Source of the DNA: Pseudomonadota bacterium
GTDB lineage: Bacteria > Pseudomonadota > Gammaproteobacteria > Legionellales > Legionellaceae
DNA length: 64,000 bases
Assembly (NCBI GenBank): GCA_020161725.1
Contig: JAIUOG010000001.1
Location: 1 to 64,000, forward strand
Reading direction: 5' to 3'
The notes beneath the pieces were generated by a model, which was not told the DNA's origin, ran no database searches, and saw only the letters and a list, made by a program, of their open reading frames with translations. This document shows positions 26,317-35,450 of the stretch, in pieces. Every line of letters begins with the position of its first letter. Within the stretch, counting starts at the first letter, position 1. The position numbers and the translations under genes were made by a program.

Positions 26317-26775
26317 TTATTTTATGCCTATGTATACTGCACTTTCATGAGGCTTTTTATAGAGCTCAAAATCAGTGAGGTAGGTTCTTTCGTATATTGA
26401 TTTTTTATTAAAATAGCTCCAAATAGTTTGCCAGGCATTAATGATTGCTGAGGGATTAGGACCGATTGCTTCAAAAACCAGATAGTTGCCCGCTTTTATA
26501 GCGACTCTATCTAAGTTCGTAGCTTTAGATTCATTCACAATTTCTATTCCCGCGGTGACTGTATAGTACCCTGATGAGTCGGACTCATAATGGTGGTATA
26601 CGCCATAAACCGGCTTTTCTTGTTGTGCTCTGATGTTTGAATCAAAGAATTGTTCCCATAGTTGAGGCAGTCTTGCCGTTTGAGGATTAAACTCTTCTTC
26701 ATTTTTTGTTCTTACACTCATTCCAGTTACTGTAAATTCTTGAATCTGAGTCAATTGGGGGATAATAACAGTCAT
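26317..26775 (-). CDS. GyrI-like small-molecule-binding protein
   Basis: 152 residues from the ATG at 26775, preceded by TTGGAG. The fold pattern is the effector-binding (SHV2/GyrI) domain: FTVTGMSVRTKNEEEF, VYGVYHHYESDSSGYYTVTAG with a central acidic Glu-rich strand, VAIKAGNYLVFEA and the C-terminal DFELYKK...VYIGIK. Stand-alone members bind or hydrolyse drugs and toxins (cyclopropanoids, gyrase inhibitors) or act as decoys. Related in fold to the effector domain of the AraC protein at 44.3 kb. Confidence 0.83.
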   Translation of the reverse strand: MTVIIPQLTQIQEFTVTGMSVRTKNEEEFNPQTARLPQLWEQFFDSNIRAQQEKPVYGVYHHYESDSSGYYTVTAGIEIVNESKATNLDRVAIKAGNYLVFEAIGPNPSAIINAWQTIWSYFNKKSIYERTYLTDFELYKKPHESAVYIGIK

Positions 26776-26796
26776 ACCGTTCTCCAAATAGAAGTT

Positions 26797-27225
26797 TTAA
26801 TTAATATAAGCCTGCATGGCATTCGCAATGATGCGTTTGTCCTCTTCAGTGATTTTTAATAATCCAAAACGAAAGGGGTATCCCCAATTCTTGTTATTTT
26901 TTGTCAATTCAAGTGATTCAATGAGCGCGTGTATGGGAACATCAAATCCTTTATTGGCCCAAAGTACATTGCGTCGAAATGGAAAAAAACCATTGCCCAT
27001 ATCTACCTGGTAGGGGTCACCAGGTAGAATGATTCCAAGTGCTGTAAATGCTTGCAATTTCTCAATCCCTTTAAAGTGCAGAGTTGGTGAGTAATAGATG
27101 ATGCAATCACCTGCTTGTATTTTTTTTAGAGGCGCAAGTTTACCGTGGCAAACTTGCATAAAGCCTCCTTCCACTCCAATCCGTACGTGGGACGCGCAGG
27201 CGACAGCCAGCCAGTTTTGGTTCAT
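26797..27225 (-). CDS. EVE-domain protein
   Basis: 142 residues with the EVE/PUA-like pattern: NWLAVACASHVRIGVEGGF, QVCHGKLAPLKKIQAGDCIIYYSP and PFRFGLLKI near the C-terminus. EVE domains bind modified bases in DNA or RNA and are often linked with modification-dependent restriction. Here it starts just 2 bp after the VOC gene, in an operon with an AlkD glycosylase, which might couple recognition of modified bases with their repair. That link is inference. Confidence 0.85.
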   Translation of the reverse strand: MNQNWLAVACASHVRIGVEGGFMQVCHGKLAPLKKIQAGDCIIYYSPTLHFKGIEKLQAFTALGIILPGDPYQVDMGNGFFPFRRNVLWANKGFDVPIHALIESLELTKNNKNWGYPFRFGLLKITEEDKRIIANAMQAYIN

Positions 27226-27227
27226 GA

Positions 27228-27596
27228 TCAGTTCTTTGAAAAAAAGCGAATTCGATGACCATCTGGGTCGCAGGTTACAAACGTGTAACCAAAATCCATT
27301 GGTGTTGGTTCTTGTATCATTTTAAAGTTCTTAGTTTGATAATTTCTAAAAAGTTCATCAACGGCTTGTTCATCGGGAACCAAAATGGCGAGTTCGCTAC
27401 CGCCACCCAATGCAGTTGGTGCAGGTAACGCAGAATTTTGAGACCATAATCCTAATCGTAAACCGGATTTTAATAGAAACATGGCGTAATCAGGCTCAAT
27501 GTGGATAGGCTGGGCATTGAGTAATTCTGAGTAAAAACGTGTACTGTTTTCTATATTGCTCACATAAAATAGAACTAAATTGGGGTCGAATGTCAT
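27228..27596 (-). CDS. VOC (glyoxalase/bleomycin-resistance) family protein
   Basis: 122 residues with two beta-alpha-beta-beta-beta modules: VLFYVSNIENSTRFYSELL at the start and FVTCDPDGHRIRFFSKN at the end, with acidic and His metal-ligand candidates. Typical functions are binding of bleomycin-type drugs, dioxygenase or glyoxalase chemistry. It is the first gene after the divergently spaced palindrome and the YafY regulator gene upstream, and probably the regulated target. Confidence 0.88.
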   Translation of the reverse strand: MTFDPNLVLFYVSNIENSTRFYSELLNAQPIHIEPDYAMFLLKSGLRLGLWSQNSALPAPTALGGGSELAILVPDEQAVDELFRNYQTKNFKMIQEPTPMDFGYTFVTCDPDGHRIRFFSKN

Positions 27597-27653
27597 GATT
27601 TCTCCTGTTTTTTATTTTTCGTTAAATTCATTGGAGAATATAAAACAGACTCA

Positions 27654-27668
27654 TGACAGTTTTTGTCA
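27654..27668. promoter_or_regulatory. Palindrome TGACA-N5-TGTCA between regulator and VOC gene
   Basis: The 15-bp site TGACA-GTTTT-TGTCA lies between the stop of the YafY/WYL regulator and the VOC start. It is similar to the TGACA/TGTCA boxes reported for this regulator group. Likely the operator for the downstream operon. Confidence 0.5.
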
Positions 27669-27675
27669 GTATCAT

Positions 27676-28368
27676 TCAATAGGATTGGGGAATATTATGT
27701 AGGGTGCGCCACTTCTTTAAAAGGGATTGTCGGCGTTCGGAATATTTTTGTTCTTTAATGGATAATTGAAGAATTCTATCGGTTCTGAAGTGGCGGAAGT
27801 CCTGCCTAAGTTCACACCAACCCACCATGAGATGCGCTTCATCAAAAAAGCCGAGCGCAATAGGCCAGAGTATTCGTGTCGAATGATTGTTTTGGAGATC
27901 TTGATATTCTAATTCGATTTTTCGCTCTAAACGTATCGCTTTGCGAATGAGAATAAGATCACTATCCTTACTTTCGGCACATTTTCCTGGGGGAACTAAG
28001 AGTCCTGAAGTTTCTAGTTGGTGTTTTAATTCAGTAGGAAGGAGTGCTGAAATTTTTGCAAGCACATTTTGAGCTGCGATTTTAAGTTGAGTATCCGCTC
28101 GTTGTGCAACCCAACGTGACCCTAGCACCATTGCCTCAATTTCATCATCTGAAAACATCAAAGGAGGCAACATAAAACCAGATTTAAGCACATAACCAAC
28201 ACCGGGCTCGCCTTCAATTGGCGCGCCTAAGGATTGTAAGGTTATTATATCTCGGTAAAGAGTCCGTAGGCTCACGCCTAATTCTTCTGAAAGATTTTTG
28301 CCGCTCACGGGTAATCGATGACGTCGTAGTAATTGAATTAAATCAAATAAACGTTCAGTTCGAGACAT
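27676..28368 (-). CDS. YafY-type HTH/WYL transcriptional regulator
   Basis: 230 residues from the ATG at 28368 (MSRTERLFDLIQLLRRH). It has an N-terminal HTH_11 winged helix (VSGKNLSEELGVSLRTLYRDI) and a C-terminal WYL domain (RKIELEYQDLQNN, PIALGFFDEAHLMVGWCELR, DFRHFRTDRI). WYL domains sense nucleic acids or small ligands. It is upstream of and in line with the VOC-EVE-GyrI-AlkD genes, the arrangement commonly seen for glyoxalase-controlling YafY proteins. Confidence 0.9.
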   Translation of the reverse strand: MSRTERLFDLIQLLRRHRLPVSGKNLSEELGVSLRTLYRDIITLQSLGAPIEGEPGVGYVLKSGFMLPPLMFSDDEIEAMVLGSRWVAQRADTQLKIAAQNVLAKISALLPTELKHQLETSGLLVPPGKCAESKDSDLILIRKAIRLERKIELEYQDLQNNHSTRILWPIALGFFDEAHLMVGWCELRQDFRHFRTDRILQLSIKEQKYSERRQSLLKKWRTLHNIPQSY

Positions 28369-28475
28369 TATTGTAATAAATACTGCTGCCAAATCATGTC
28401 AGTAGTGTATCATGAATACTTATAGAACTAATAATTTGCTTATTATGATTATTCTAATAGCAACAAACCTTGGGT

Positions 28476-29453
28476 TTAATGCATGCCCTCAAGAAACGCT
28501 TTAAAGCCACCTGCGATCGGGCTATTCTGATTGGGATAATAGGCTTGGTAGGCCTGTCGATCAACACTTAGCATAAACTGATTAGATGCGAGTATATTCC
28601 AAAACAGCCGGATTTGTTTGGCTAAAAGGAACGCACTTGATAGCTGTTCCTTTGTCGCTAATCCTAACCATTTTTCGAGGCAAGCATCTTGAAGTTTCTG
28701 GTATGTTGAATCACCTTCTGTTACTCCATAGTGAGTAATCGATTGTTCTAGACAGGTATGTAACGAAAAAAATGGATGAATGATCGCGGTCTCTCCCCAA
28801 TCAACAAACGTCATTCTTTTAGTAATTGGATCAAGAAGAACATTCTTATCATGAAAATCGTGATAACCTATGGTTTCAGGAATCCTAAAGCTTGCTAATA
28901 ATTTGCACTGCGCTGAAAATTTCGGACTTAGACTGTGTAATGTTTGCAATTCTTTATCCGTTAGACCCTCTGCTTTTAAAAAAGCAGTTTGCTTTAACAT
29001 GTGATCATAAAGAAAGGGTAATTGATTTAATCGCCAATCAGGTACGCCTAGTTTGAGAAATGTCGCGATACATTCTTCTGCGCTGAGTTGGATTGTGGCA
29101 TATTGCTTTATTGCTTCGCATAATAGCTTTGGCTTGAAGTTGGTTTTAAGCGTTTGACGCAAAGAAATACCCGCATCCCTCATTAGAAAACAATGTAAAT
29201 CCTCATTAATTTCAATTATATCGGGCACATTGGCATGGAATTGGGATGACAATACTCGAATGATTTTGGGCTCATTAGATAGAAAAAGAGAGGGTGGTGT
29301 TTGTTTTAAATAAAAATTCTCTGTTGATGTTGCAAATCGGATCACATGAGACCACGGTGTTGACAATACAATTTCTGGTGAGTGCTCTATTGAGTAGCCA
29401 TTAGAAACCAGGTAATCGGTTCCCCATTTGAAAAGTGGTAGTAGATTATTCAT
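28476..29453 (-). CDS. APH-fold phosphotransferase (paralogue B)
   Basis: 325 residues, a paralogue of the gene at 18.7-19.6 kb (shared LHCFLMRDAGISL, LGVPDWRLNQLP, IIHPFFSLH). The catalytic loop is IGYHDFHDKNVLLDP, with His-Asp and Asn in place, followed by FVDWGET with the metal-binding Asp. The ATP-anchoring Lys is likely FYLKQTPPS. The two copies are about 9 kb apart on the same strand. Substrate unknown. The 108 bp between it and the YafY gene hold no gene. Confidence 0.82.
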   Translation of the reverse strand: MNNLLPLFKWGTDYLVSNGYSIEHSPEIVLSTPWSHVIRFATSTENFYLKQTPPSLFLSNEPKIIRVLSSQFHANVPDIIEINEDLHCFLMRDAGISLRQTLKTNFKPKLLCEAIKQYATIQLSAEECIATFLKLGVPDWRLNQLPFLYDHMLKQTAFLKAEGLTDKELQTLHSLSPKFSAQCKLLASFRIPETIGYHDFHDKNVLLDPITKRMTFVDWGETAIIHPFFSLHTCLEQSITHYGVTEGDSTYQKLQDACLEKWLGLATKEQLSSAFLLAKQIRLFWNILASNQFMLSVDRQAYQAYYPNQNSPIAGGFKAFLEGMH

Positions 29454-29609
29454 TTTTGGAAGTTAAAATGCATAAAAAATGACGAGAAAAATATAAGTCT
29501 TACTTAACATAAAAAACTTCCCTTTAAATAGTTACCAAGAGAATATTATACATAAAAAAGCGAGTCTCAATAGAATAGTAAAAGCAGGATAAAATAATGG
29601 AACAGTAAG

Positions 29610-29912
29610 ATGATTTACCTATATCCGTGGTATAAACAAAAGGATAATGGATTAATTCTTAGTTTGCTTATTCAACCCGGTGCCAAATGCAATCAAGTAG
29701 TAGGTGCTGTTGGAGAGGAACTAAAGATAAAAATCGCGGCACCTTCTATTGAAGATAAAGCCAACATGGAATTAGTGCGATACCTGTCTGTCTTATTCAA
29801 AGTCCCTAAAAGTCAAATTAAAATAAAGAGAGGCCTTAAGTCTCGACACAAGATCATTGAAGTCATTGGTTGTGGTGTTGATGCTCTTCAGTGGTGTAAA
29901 ATTAAAGAATGA
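29610..29912 (+). CDS. DUF167 (YggU) family protein
   Basis: 100 residues with the family pattern: LILSLLIQPGAKCNQVVG near residue 13, LKIKIAAPSIEDKAN near 38, MELVRYLSVLFKVPKSQIKI and RGLKSRHKIIEVIG. The function of DUF167 proteins is not settled. The normal genomic home is next to yggT or proline genes; here it is beside a cupin gene that overlaps it by 4 bp. Its 3' end is repeated in degenerate form at 37961-38021. Confidence 0.88.
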   Translation: MIYLYPWYKQKDNGLILSLLIQPGAKCNQVVGAVGEELKIKIAAPSIEDKANMELVRYLSVLFKVPKSQIKIKRGLKSRHKIIEVIGCGVDALQWCKIKE

Positions 29913-30211
29913 TTTTAAATAATAAGCCTAAAATGCTGGATACAACAATAATTGAGAACAATTGGCGCTCTCGTGGCTTTAGTTTTGAGCTTTGGGAAGA
30001 TCCCCCAGGTCAAATTTGGAAGGATTTTAGGCATGAAACGGATGAGTTATTCATGTTGCTTGAAGGTGAAGTTATTTTAACCGTGGGCAATAAAACGTTA
30101 AAACCTGCTATTGGAGAAGAAGTATTGATTCCAGCAGGAGTAGATCATACGGTTCAAACCAGTTCCACCACAGGAAGCCGTTGGTATTATGGTTACAAAA
30201 TAAGAAGGTAA
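29909..30211 (+). CDS. Small cupin protein
   Basis: 100 residues, one cupin barrel: DFRHETDELFMLLEGEVILTVG (H...E ligands) and IGEEVLIPAGVDHTVQTSS with the second His. Overlaps the DUF167 stop by 4 bp, so the two are translationally coupled. A WYYGYK ending is usual for this group. Metal-dependent isomerase or binding roles are possible; unknown here. Confidence 0.85.
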   Translation: MILNNKPKMLDTTIIENNWRSRGFSFELWEDPPGQIWKDFRHETDELFMLLEGEVILTVGNKTLKPAIGEEVLIPAGVDHTVQTSSTTGSRWYYGYKIRR

Positions 30212-30215
30212 GGGA

Positions 30216-30872
30216 ATGACACAAAAGAAAATATCATTAGAAAATGATGCTGTTCTGCAATTCATTGTTGATGAATTAATATCTTTACATCATTGCCATA
30301 CAATTATTTTATATGGCTCGCGCGCACGAGGAGACTTCGCAGTAACCAGTGATTATGATGTTGCAGGGATTAGGGAAAAAGGAGATAAGCAACGAATAGC
30401 ACACTTTGATGAAGCACATCAAGTTTATCATGATATTTTTGTTTATCCTGAGAATGCTTTTGATTCAATTTCTGATGAACATTTATGTATGTCAGATGGC
30501 ATCGTTGTTCTTGAAAAAGCTCATTTTGGCACAGAGTTATTAAAAAAACTCTCTGCTTTTTTAATATTGCCTGAGTCCCTCCCTCCTGATGAAATTACAG
30601 CACGTAGAGTGTGGTATCAAAAAATGCTGGCAAGGGCGTATACTAGAGATTTAGAAGGAAAATATCGCCATATTTGGTCAATCTTCACAATTCTAGAGGA
30701 TTATTTTGTATTCAAAGAATTGCGTTATCAAGGTCCAAAAAAAGCATTCAAGTATTTAGAAACACACGATCCAGAGACTTTATCATTATTTGATGAGGCC
30801 ATAACGAATATCGATAATTTGGATGCCTTAAATAGGCTAATTACAAGAGTTATAAAGATAGACAAAACGTAG
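30216..30872 (+). CDS. Nucleotidyltransferase-domain protein
   Basis: 218 residues. The N-terminal domain has the pol-beta nucleotidyltransferase motif TIILYGSRARGDFAVTSDYDVAGI (GS...DxD) near residues 27-50. The C-terminal ~110 residues are helical (ARAYTRDLEGKYRHIWSIFT), like the helper domain of kanamycin- or HEPN-linked transferases. It starts 4 bp after the cupin gene. It could modify a small molecule or a protein by AMP transfer; no HEPN gene follows directly. Confidence 0.8.
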   Translation: MTQKKISLENDAVLQFIVDELISLHHCHTIILYGSRARGDFAVTSDYDVAGIREKGDKQRIAHFDEAHQVYHDIFVYPENAFDSISDEHLCMSDGIVVLEKAHFGTELLKKLSAFLILPESLPPDEITARRVWYQKMLARAYTRDLEGKYRHIWSIFTILEDYFVFKELRYQGPKKAFKYLETHDPETLSLFDEAITNIDNLDALNRLITRVIKIDKT

Positions 30873-30879
30873 GATAATT

Positions 30880-30981
30880 ATGCCAGAATTAGATATTGAA
30901 ATTATCAAAGATAATCCAGAGTACTTTCTTGTGAAAAGGCATCTATTATTTTTATTTAGAGTGCCTAGTAATGAAATTTAA
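30880..30981 (+). CDS. Possible 33-codon peptide
   Basis: ATG with GTAGGAT just upstream encodes a 33-residue peptide (MPELDIEIIKDNPEYFL at the start, hydrophobic middle). It overlaps the kinase start by 11 bp and might couple translation of the kinase gene to the transferase gene. No family recognised; may be chance. Confidence 0.3.
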   Translation: MPELDIEIIKDNPEYFLVKRHLLFLFRVPSNEI

Positions 30982-32575
30982 TATTTATATTAAAATTTTG
31001 ACTGCGTTCTTTGTGATTTTTTTAATTCTTGTTTTGGCATTTTTTAAATATTTAAAGTCAGTTGAGACAAAGATAGTTGTTAATGCTGGAAAAACGACCT
31101 CGCAAGGGCTTTTAATTAGTTTAGAAAAAGAGTTAATTAATAACCCGAAATCAAACTGGGATGCGATAATAAAGAAGAAAACAGATAATGTTATTCATCT
31201 TATAGCAATCGACAGTCTAAAACTCACCCTGGTGCAGAATAATCAATTAAATAATGGTGAAATCATTTTTTTATCAGGTACAACCTATCAATTTCTAAAC
31301 GAGGTCATTGTAGAACATACTGCGTATAAAAAAATTGGTAATACCCCATATGCATTAGCTTACAATTTTTCAGATCCTGGCGAAATTATTTTTAATTATA
31401 TGAATCCTGTTTTAAAACAAATCGTTCAACATTTATTATCAAAATCAAAAAATACCTGGAGTAATGAACTATTACATTTAGAAAAAATATATGGTTTCCC
31501 TCTCCATGTTTATAAAACTAAAAGTAAATACTTACCAGGTAATATAATTAATTCTTTATCAACAAAGCGTCTAGTATTTGAAACCAATAAAAACTCGTCA
31601 CAAATTGTTATTCTCTATTATAGTTTTAGTGGTGGAATACTCAAAATTGGCCCACTAAGCTATCTACCAGTTATGGCAAGAATCAGCGATGTTATGTATT
31701 ATTTTATAGGAACTTTCTTTTTTATATCCCTTTGTCTTATTGCCTTATTTTCATTGCTTTTTGTTAGAAATATGAAAAAGGTGTATCAGATAACTAAAAA
31801 TTTCAGTCAAGGGAACTTTGATTTTCATCGGAAAATAGGTGCTACCTCTGTTTTGTATGGGCTGTATAGGAATATCATCCAAATGGGTGAGCAATTAAAA
31901 GAACTGATTGAATCACATAAACAATTGTGCCGGTTTGTCGCGCATGAAATTAGGACCCCTTTGTCAACCATACAAATGGCGACGGATAGTATCAAAAGGA
32001 AAAACGCTGAAGATGCATTGCTCAATAAACAGATAAACAGCATACAAGAAGATATTGCAGATATGAATCGGCTCGTCAGCACTTTTTTGATTTACTCAAA
32101 AATGCATGCAAACGAATTGAAATTAAAACAGTCTGAGACCGATATAATAGTATGGTTAAGAAAGTTATTAGAGTCTTATTCTTCCTCAACATTTGAAATT
32201 ACATTTCATTCTAATGAGTTAAATTCTTTGAAAGCATACATAGATGAAAATATTTTAAAACACGCTGTTACCAATTTGATTACAAATGCCATGAAATTTG
32301 CAGAGCACACTATTTCTTTAACCATTTCGCTGGATAATAGTCATATTTTACTTCACGTAGACGATGATGGCCCAGGCTTGCCGGAGGAGGGTGCGGATGA
32401 CATTTTTTCTGAATATACAATTGCTGAAGACGCAGGAATTGGAGATAAACATATTGGGTTAGGATTAGCTATTGTTAAAAAAGTTGTTAATCTCCACGGA
32501 GGAAAGGTCATGTCTACACAATCACCGATATTAAAAGGTGCTCGATTCACCATAGTACTTCCAATATATTCCTAA
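30971..32575 (+). CDS. Membrane sensor histidine kinase
   Basis: 534 residues. Membrane helices near 8-26 (ILTAFFVIFLILVLAFF) and 242-264 (MYYFIGTFFFISLCLIALFS) frame a sensor domain of about 210 residues with no recognised family. The phospho-acceptor motif is FVAHEIRTPLSTIQMA near residue 325. The ATPase domain has NLITNAMKFAE (N box), DDGPGLPEEG (G1) and HIGLGLAIVKKV (G2). The matching OmpR-type regulator is encoded 2 kb downstream on the other strand, separated by the ankyrin gene. The signal is unknown. Confidence 0.9.
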   Translation: MKFNIYIKILTAFFVIFLILVLAFFKYLKSVETKIVVNAGKTTSQGLLISLEKELINNPKSNWDAIIKKKTDNVIHLIAIDSLKLTLVQNNQLNNGEIIFLSGTTYQFLNEVIVEHTAYKKIGNTPYALAYNFSDPGEIIFNYMNPVLKQIVQHLLSKSKNTWSNELLHLEKIYGFPLHVYKTKSKYLPGNIINSLSTKRLVFETNKNSSQIVILYYSFSGGILKIGPLSYLPVMARISDVMYYFIGTFFFISLCLIALFSLLFVRNMKKVYQITKNFSQGNFDFHRKIGATSVLYGLYRNIIQMGEQLKELIESHKQLCRFVAHEIRTPLSTIQMATDSIKRKNAEDALLNKQINSIQEDIADMNRLVSTFLIYSKMHANELKLKQSETDIIVWLRKLLESYSSSTFEITFHSNELNSLKAYIDENILKHAVTNLITNAMKFAEHTISLTISLDNSHILLHVDDDGPGLPEEGADDIFSEYTIAEDAGIGDKHIGLGLAIVKKVVNLHGGKVMSTQSPILKGARFTIVLPIYS

Positions 32576-32578
32576 TGA

Positions 32579-34402
32579 TTAAGATTTTAGTTTTGGAAGT
32601 TGGTCCTCAACTGTAGCATCTTTTGAAGTATCCATCTCTTGTTTCATCCCAACCAGTGAGTCGATAACCGCTGTTAACTGGAGTTTTGCATTTTCAAAAC
32701 GTTTGGGGATAAATTCATCTTCCTCACCATCAATCGCTTCTCCAGTTCCAATGCCTTTTTCAAGAGCGCTGATAACCACACTAAGCTCTGATTCAAACGC
32801 CGATAATAGTTCATTACTCCCCGTTGCAGATTGCAAGATTCCATGCAATTTTTCCACTACATCTTCAGGAATATAAAGAGTGCCTTCACTGCATTTGCTA
32901 TATTCACGTTTCGCAATAGGTAATGAAAGTAGTTCATCAGCCTTGTGTTGACTCATCTGAAATATTTGTCTAACAGATTGTTTTAGTTCTATGGGAGTTG
33001 GTGGCGAATTGCTAGATTTCAAAGATGCGAGAAGCTTATCACTAGCAGTTACTCTTCCATCTTTGCTATGATCTTGCGCTGTCTCGATAGGAGTCTGTCC
33101 TTTTTCATTTCGCACTTCAAGACTAGCACCACACTCTAATAACTTTTTAATGAGATGTAACGGCTCTTTTCTATAATTATAAAAATTCTGTACCGCATAG
33201 TGCAAAGCCGTCATGCCTTTTTTATCAGCACTATTAATATCAGCGCCATGTTTTAATAATAAAGCAATGACGCTATCATTACTTGGGCCACCAATAAGGA
33301 CTTTTCCACAACTTACCATTGCCAGGTTTAACAAAGCCTTATTAGCTAGAATTGACTCTAGCAAGTCTTCATGACCTTTAAATACAGAAGGTTCTTTTAA
33401 ACCTAAGAGAAGTTCTAGTACCTCTCTATCTGTCAGTTGTTCTATAGGGTCCGCCCGACCTAAGATATGACGGACACGTGTTAAATAATTTTCTTGTTCT
33501 TTACCTAATATTTGATTTTCCTGTTCAACAAACTTTGAAACATCTTCTCCTTCAAATCGCAATTCTGGAAAACCCTCAATTTTCTTTAAATCTTGAATGT
33601 TTAGAATATCTCGATTTAAAGCGATTTTTGCTATCAGTTCATCGCTACCGTCTTTACCTAGCATTGCACGTGCATATTCTATGGTGTTCACTTTTAATTC
33701 TTTAGCTGTTTGTGTTGAGGCAAATAAAGATTTTCGAACGGCAACTTGATATTCACCATGATGAAAAATAACACTGTTTCCAGCCTTCCAAATATTTCCT
33801 GCCATCGATGTGATAGGGGATGCCGGCGAAAGGGATCGGAAGCCGGTCTGTACATCTTGCGCATTCCATGGTCCAGTTCCACCAAACGTGATTTCTGGAT
33901 GTTTCACTGATACTCTTTCTAAAAATGTTTTTTCCTGTGAGTTTGCTGCAGCATTAAGTTGATTGTCTGTATTACAACCTTCTAAAGTCACAAAAACTTC
34001 ACCATGATGTGCGGGCAATGCTCGTTTAAAACCATGTAATAAATTATCAAAATTATCATCATATAACTGCTCACTTGGGCCATGGCAATTACCCATACCA
34101 TATTCGCCACCACCAGCATGGCCCATAATAAATAATTTTGGGTTCTTCTCAAATATATTGTCTAGTTCTTCCGGTAAGTCTCGTTTGAGTTCATCCAAAC
34201 TACTATAGATTTTTGGGGATTTATCACACTGATCGAAAAAATAATACTTCAAATCAGAGCCTTCTAAATAGACGCCAATTGGAACAAATTGCTTGAACCG
34301 TTGTTTTAAGTGAGGATTTATCACCACACCTCTCTGATTTTCAGGCAGTGGATGATCTGGATCTGGTTTATATATTAAGATTTCTATTGCAGCGTCTTTC
34401 AT
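32579..34402 (-). CDS. Caspase-like (clan CD) peptidase domain with ankyrin repeats, effector candidate
   Basis: 607 residues. The front part has a strand KLFIMGHAGGGEYG with His95 and a second strand EVFVTLEGCNTDNQ with Cys143. This His-Gly/Gly-Cys arrangement is typical of clan CD cysteine peptidases (C11/C80/CHAT group). Around 355-460 lie ankyrin-type repeats (NDSVIALLLKHGADINSADKKG, MTALHYAVQN, LIKKLLECGASLEVRNEKGQTP). The C-terminal ~60 residues are rich in Glu/Asp (GEEDEFIPKRFENAK), as in many Dot/Icm substrates. Its promoter shares a 20-bp site and spacing with two neighbouring genes. Secretion and peptidase activity are inferences. Confidence 0.7.
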   Translation of the reverse strand: MKDAAIEILIYKPDPDHPLPENQRGVVINPHLKQRFKQFVPIGVYLEGSDLKYYFFDQCDKSPKIYSSLDELKRDLPEELDNIFEKNPKLFIMGHAGGGEYGMGNCHGPSEQLYDDNFDNLLHGFKRALPAHHGEVFVTLEGCNTDNQLNAAANSQEKTFLERVSVKHPEITFGGTGPWNAQDVQTGFRSLSPASPITSMAGNIWKAGNSVIFHHGEYQVAVRKSLFASTQTAKELKVNTIEYARAMLGKDGSDELIAKIALNRDILNIQDLKKIEGFPELRFEGEDVSKFVEQENQILGKEQENYLTRVRHILGRADPIEQLTDREVLELLLGLKEPSVFKGHEDLLESILANKALLNLAMVSCGKVLIGGPSNDSVIALLLKHGADINSADKKGMTALHYAVQNFYNYRKEPLHLIKKLLECGASLEVRNEKGQTPIETAQDHSKDGRVTASDKLLASLKSSNSPPTPIELKQSVRQIFQMSQHKADELLSLPIAKREYSKCSEGTLYIPEDVVEKLHGILQSATGSNELLSAFESELSVVISALEKGIGTGEAIDGEEDEFIPKRFENAKLQLTAVIDSLVGMKQEMDTSKDATVEDQLPKLKS

Positions 34403-34437
34403 GGCTCATCTCGACTATTACTTAAAATAATAGGTTG

Positions 34438-34479
34438 ATTTTATCAAAAACACTCAGCTCAAATGTATATATATTGTAC
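34438..34479 (-). promoter_or_regulatory. Shared promoter, copy 1 (ankyrin gene)
   Basis: On the minus strand GTACA-ATATA-TATACA-TTTG (34479-34460) is followed by TAAAAT at 34443-34438, 36 bp from the first base of the site. The half-sites TACA/TACA repeat with an 11-bp period, as expected for an OmpR-type regulator. It matches copies 2 and 3 at 16 of 20 positions. Confidence 0.7.
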
Positions 34480-34641
34480 AAACGTTCTAAAATGATACTT
34501 TTGTCGAGGGTAAATGATTATAGATTTGCGATATATTTGGTGAAGCTTTCATAACTGGACGAAAAATCTCAAGGTCGAGGCAAAAGAATTTTTTACTATT
34601 TTTCATAAGTCTTACATAAGATCGGTGGCTGTGATCAGTAT

Positions 34642-35334
34642 TTATTCCCAAGCCGCTGATACAAATACATATCCTTTTTTATGAATTGTTTTTATACGAT
34701 AGGGCTTTTTATTATTATCATTCAATGCTTTTCTTAAACGTGATATTTTTAAATCGATACCTCTATCAACCCCATCATATTCATGCCCAGAAAGAGCATA
34801 CATAATGCTATCTCGACTCAGCAACCTATCATGGTTCTTAACCAACAAAGCAAGCATTTCAAAGTCACTGGTACTTATTGAAATTTCTTCATCAAAGAGA
34901 TGAACACTCTTAGTACTAAAATTGATAGAAAAATTGCCAAATTGAAATTGATTTTGATTATTAACTAAATTGGGTCGACGTAACAATGCCTCTATTCTTG
35001 CTTTCAAAACCTCGTCTGCAACAGGTTTAGTTAAGTAGTCATCTGCTCCTAAATTTAAAGAGGATACTTCACTTTCAATATCATTAATTGCTGTTAGCAT
35101 GAGTATTTTCCCCAAATACTCATCTCTAATGGTATGGCATATTTGATCACCATTCATGCCAGGAAGCATTATATCTAATATTACTAGGCACGGTTGCTCA
35201 CGAATGATGCGATAGACCGCTCTATCACCACGTTTTTCAATAGAAACATCATAACCTGCTTCTTGTAAGCTTTCTTTGAGGTAATTGGCTAACTTAACGT
35301 TATCTTCTACAAGCAATATTGATTTATCTTTCAT
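34642..35334 (-). CDS. OmpR-family response regulator
   Basis: 230 residues. The receiver domain has SILLVEDNVKLA at the start, phospho-acceptor Asp in CLVILDIMLPGMNGD near residue 53, LMLTA near 81 and DYLTKPV near 104. The winged-helix output domain has ISISTSDFEMLALLVKN, LLSRDSIMYAL and VDRGIDLKISRLRKAL. It is the natural partner of the kinase at 31.0-32.6 kb. Family members bind direct repeats spaced 11 bp, and just such a site is present before three neighbouring genes. Confidence 0.93.
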   Translation of the reverse strand: MKDKSILLVEDNVKLANYLKESLQEAGYDVSIEKRGDRAVYRIIREQPCLVILDIMLPGMNGDQICHTIRDEYLGKILMLTAINDIESEVSSLNLGADDYLTKPVADEVLKARIEALLRRPNLVNNQNQFQFGNFSINFSTKSVHLFDEEISISTSDFEMLALLVKNHDRLLSRDSIMYALSGHEYDGVDRGIDLKISRLRKALNDNNKKPYRIKTIHKKGYVFVSAAWE

Positions 35335-35450
35335 TCGTTCTGTCTAAGCCTCTTTAAATAAGAAAACTCTCTAAACAAATTTAGTCTGAATTGATTTTTA
35401 AGTTCAGTGTTACATAGATATCAGTAGGTAAGCAAACACACGGTGCATCC

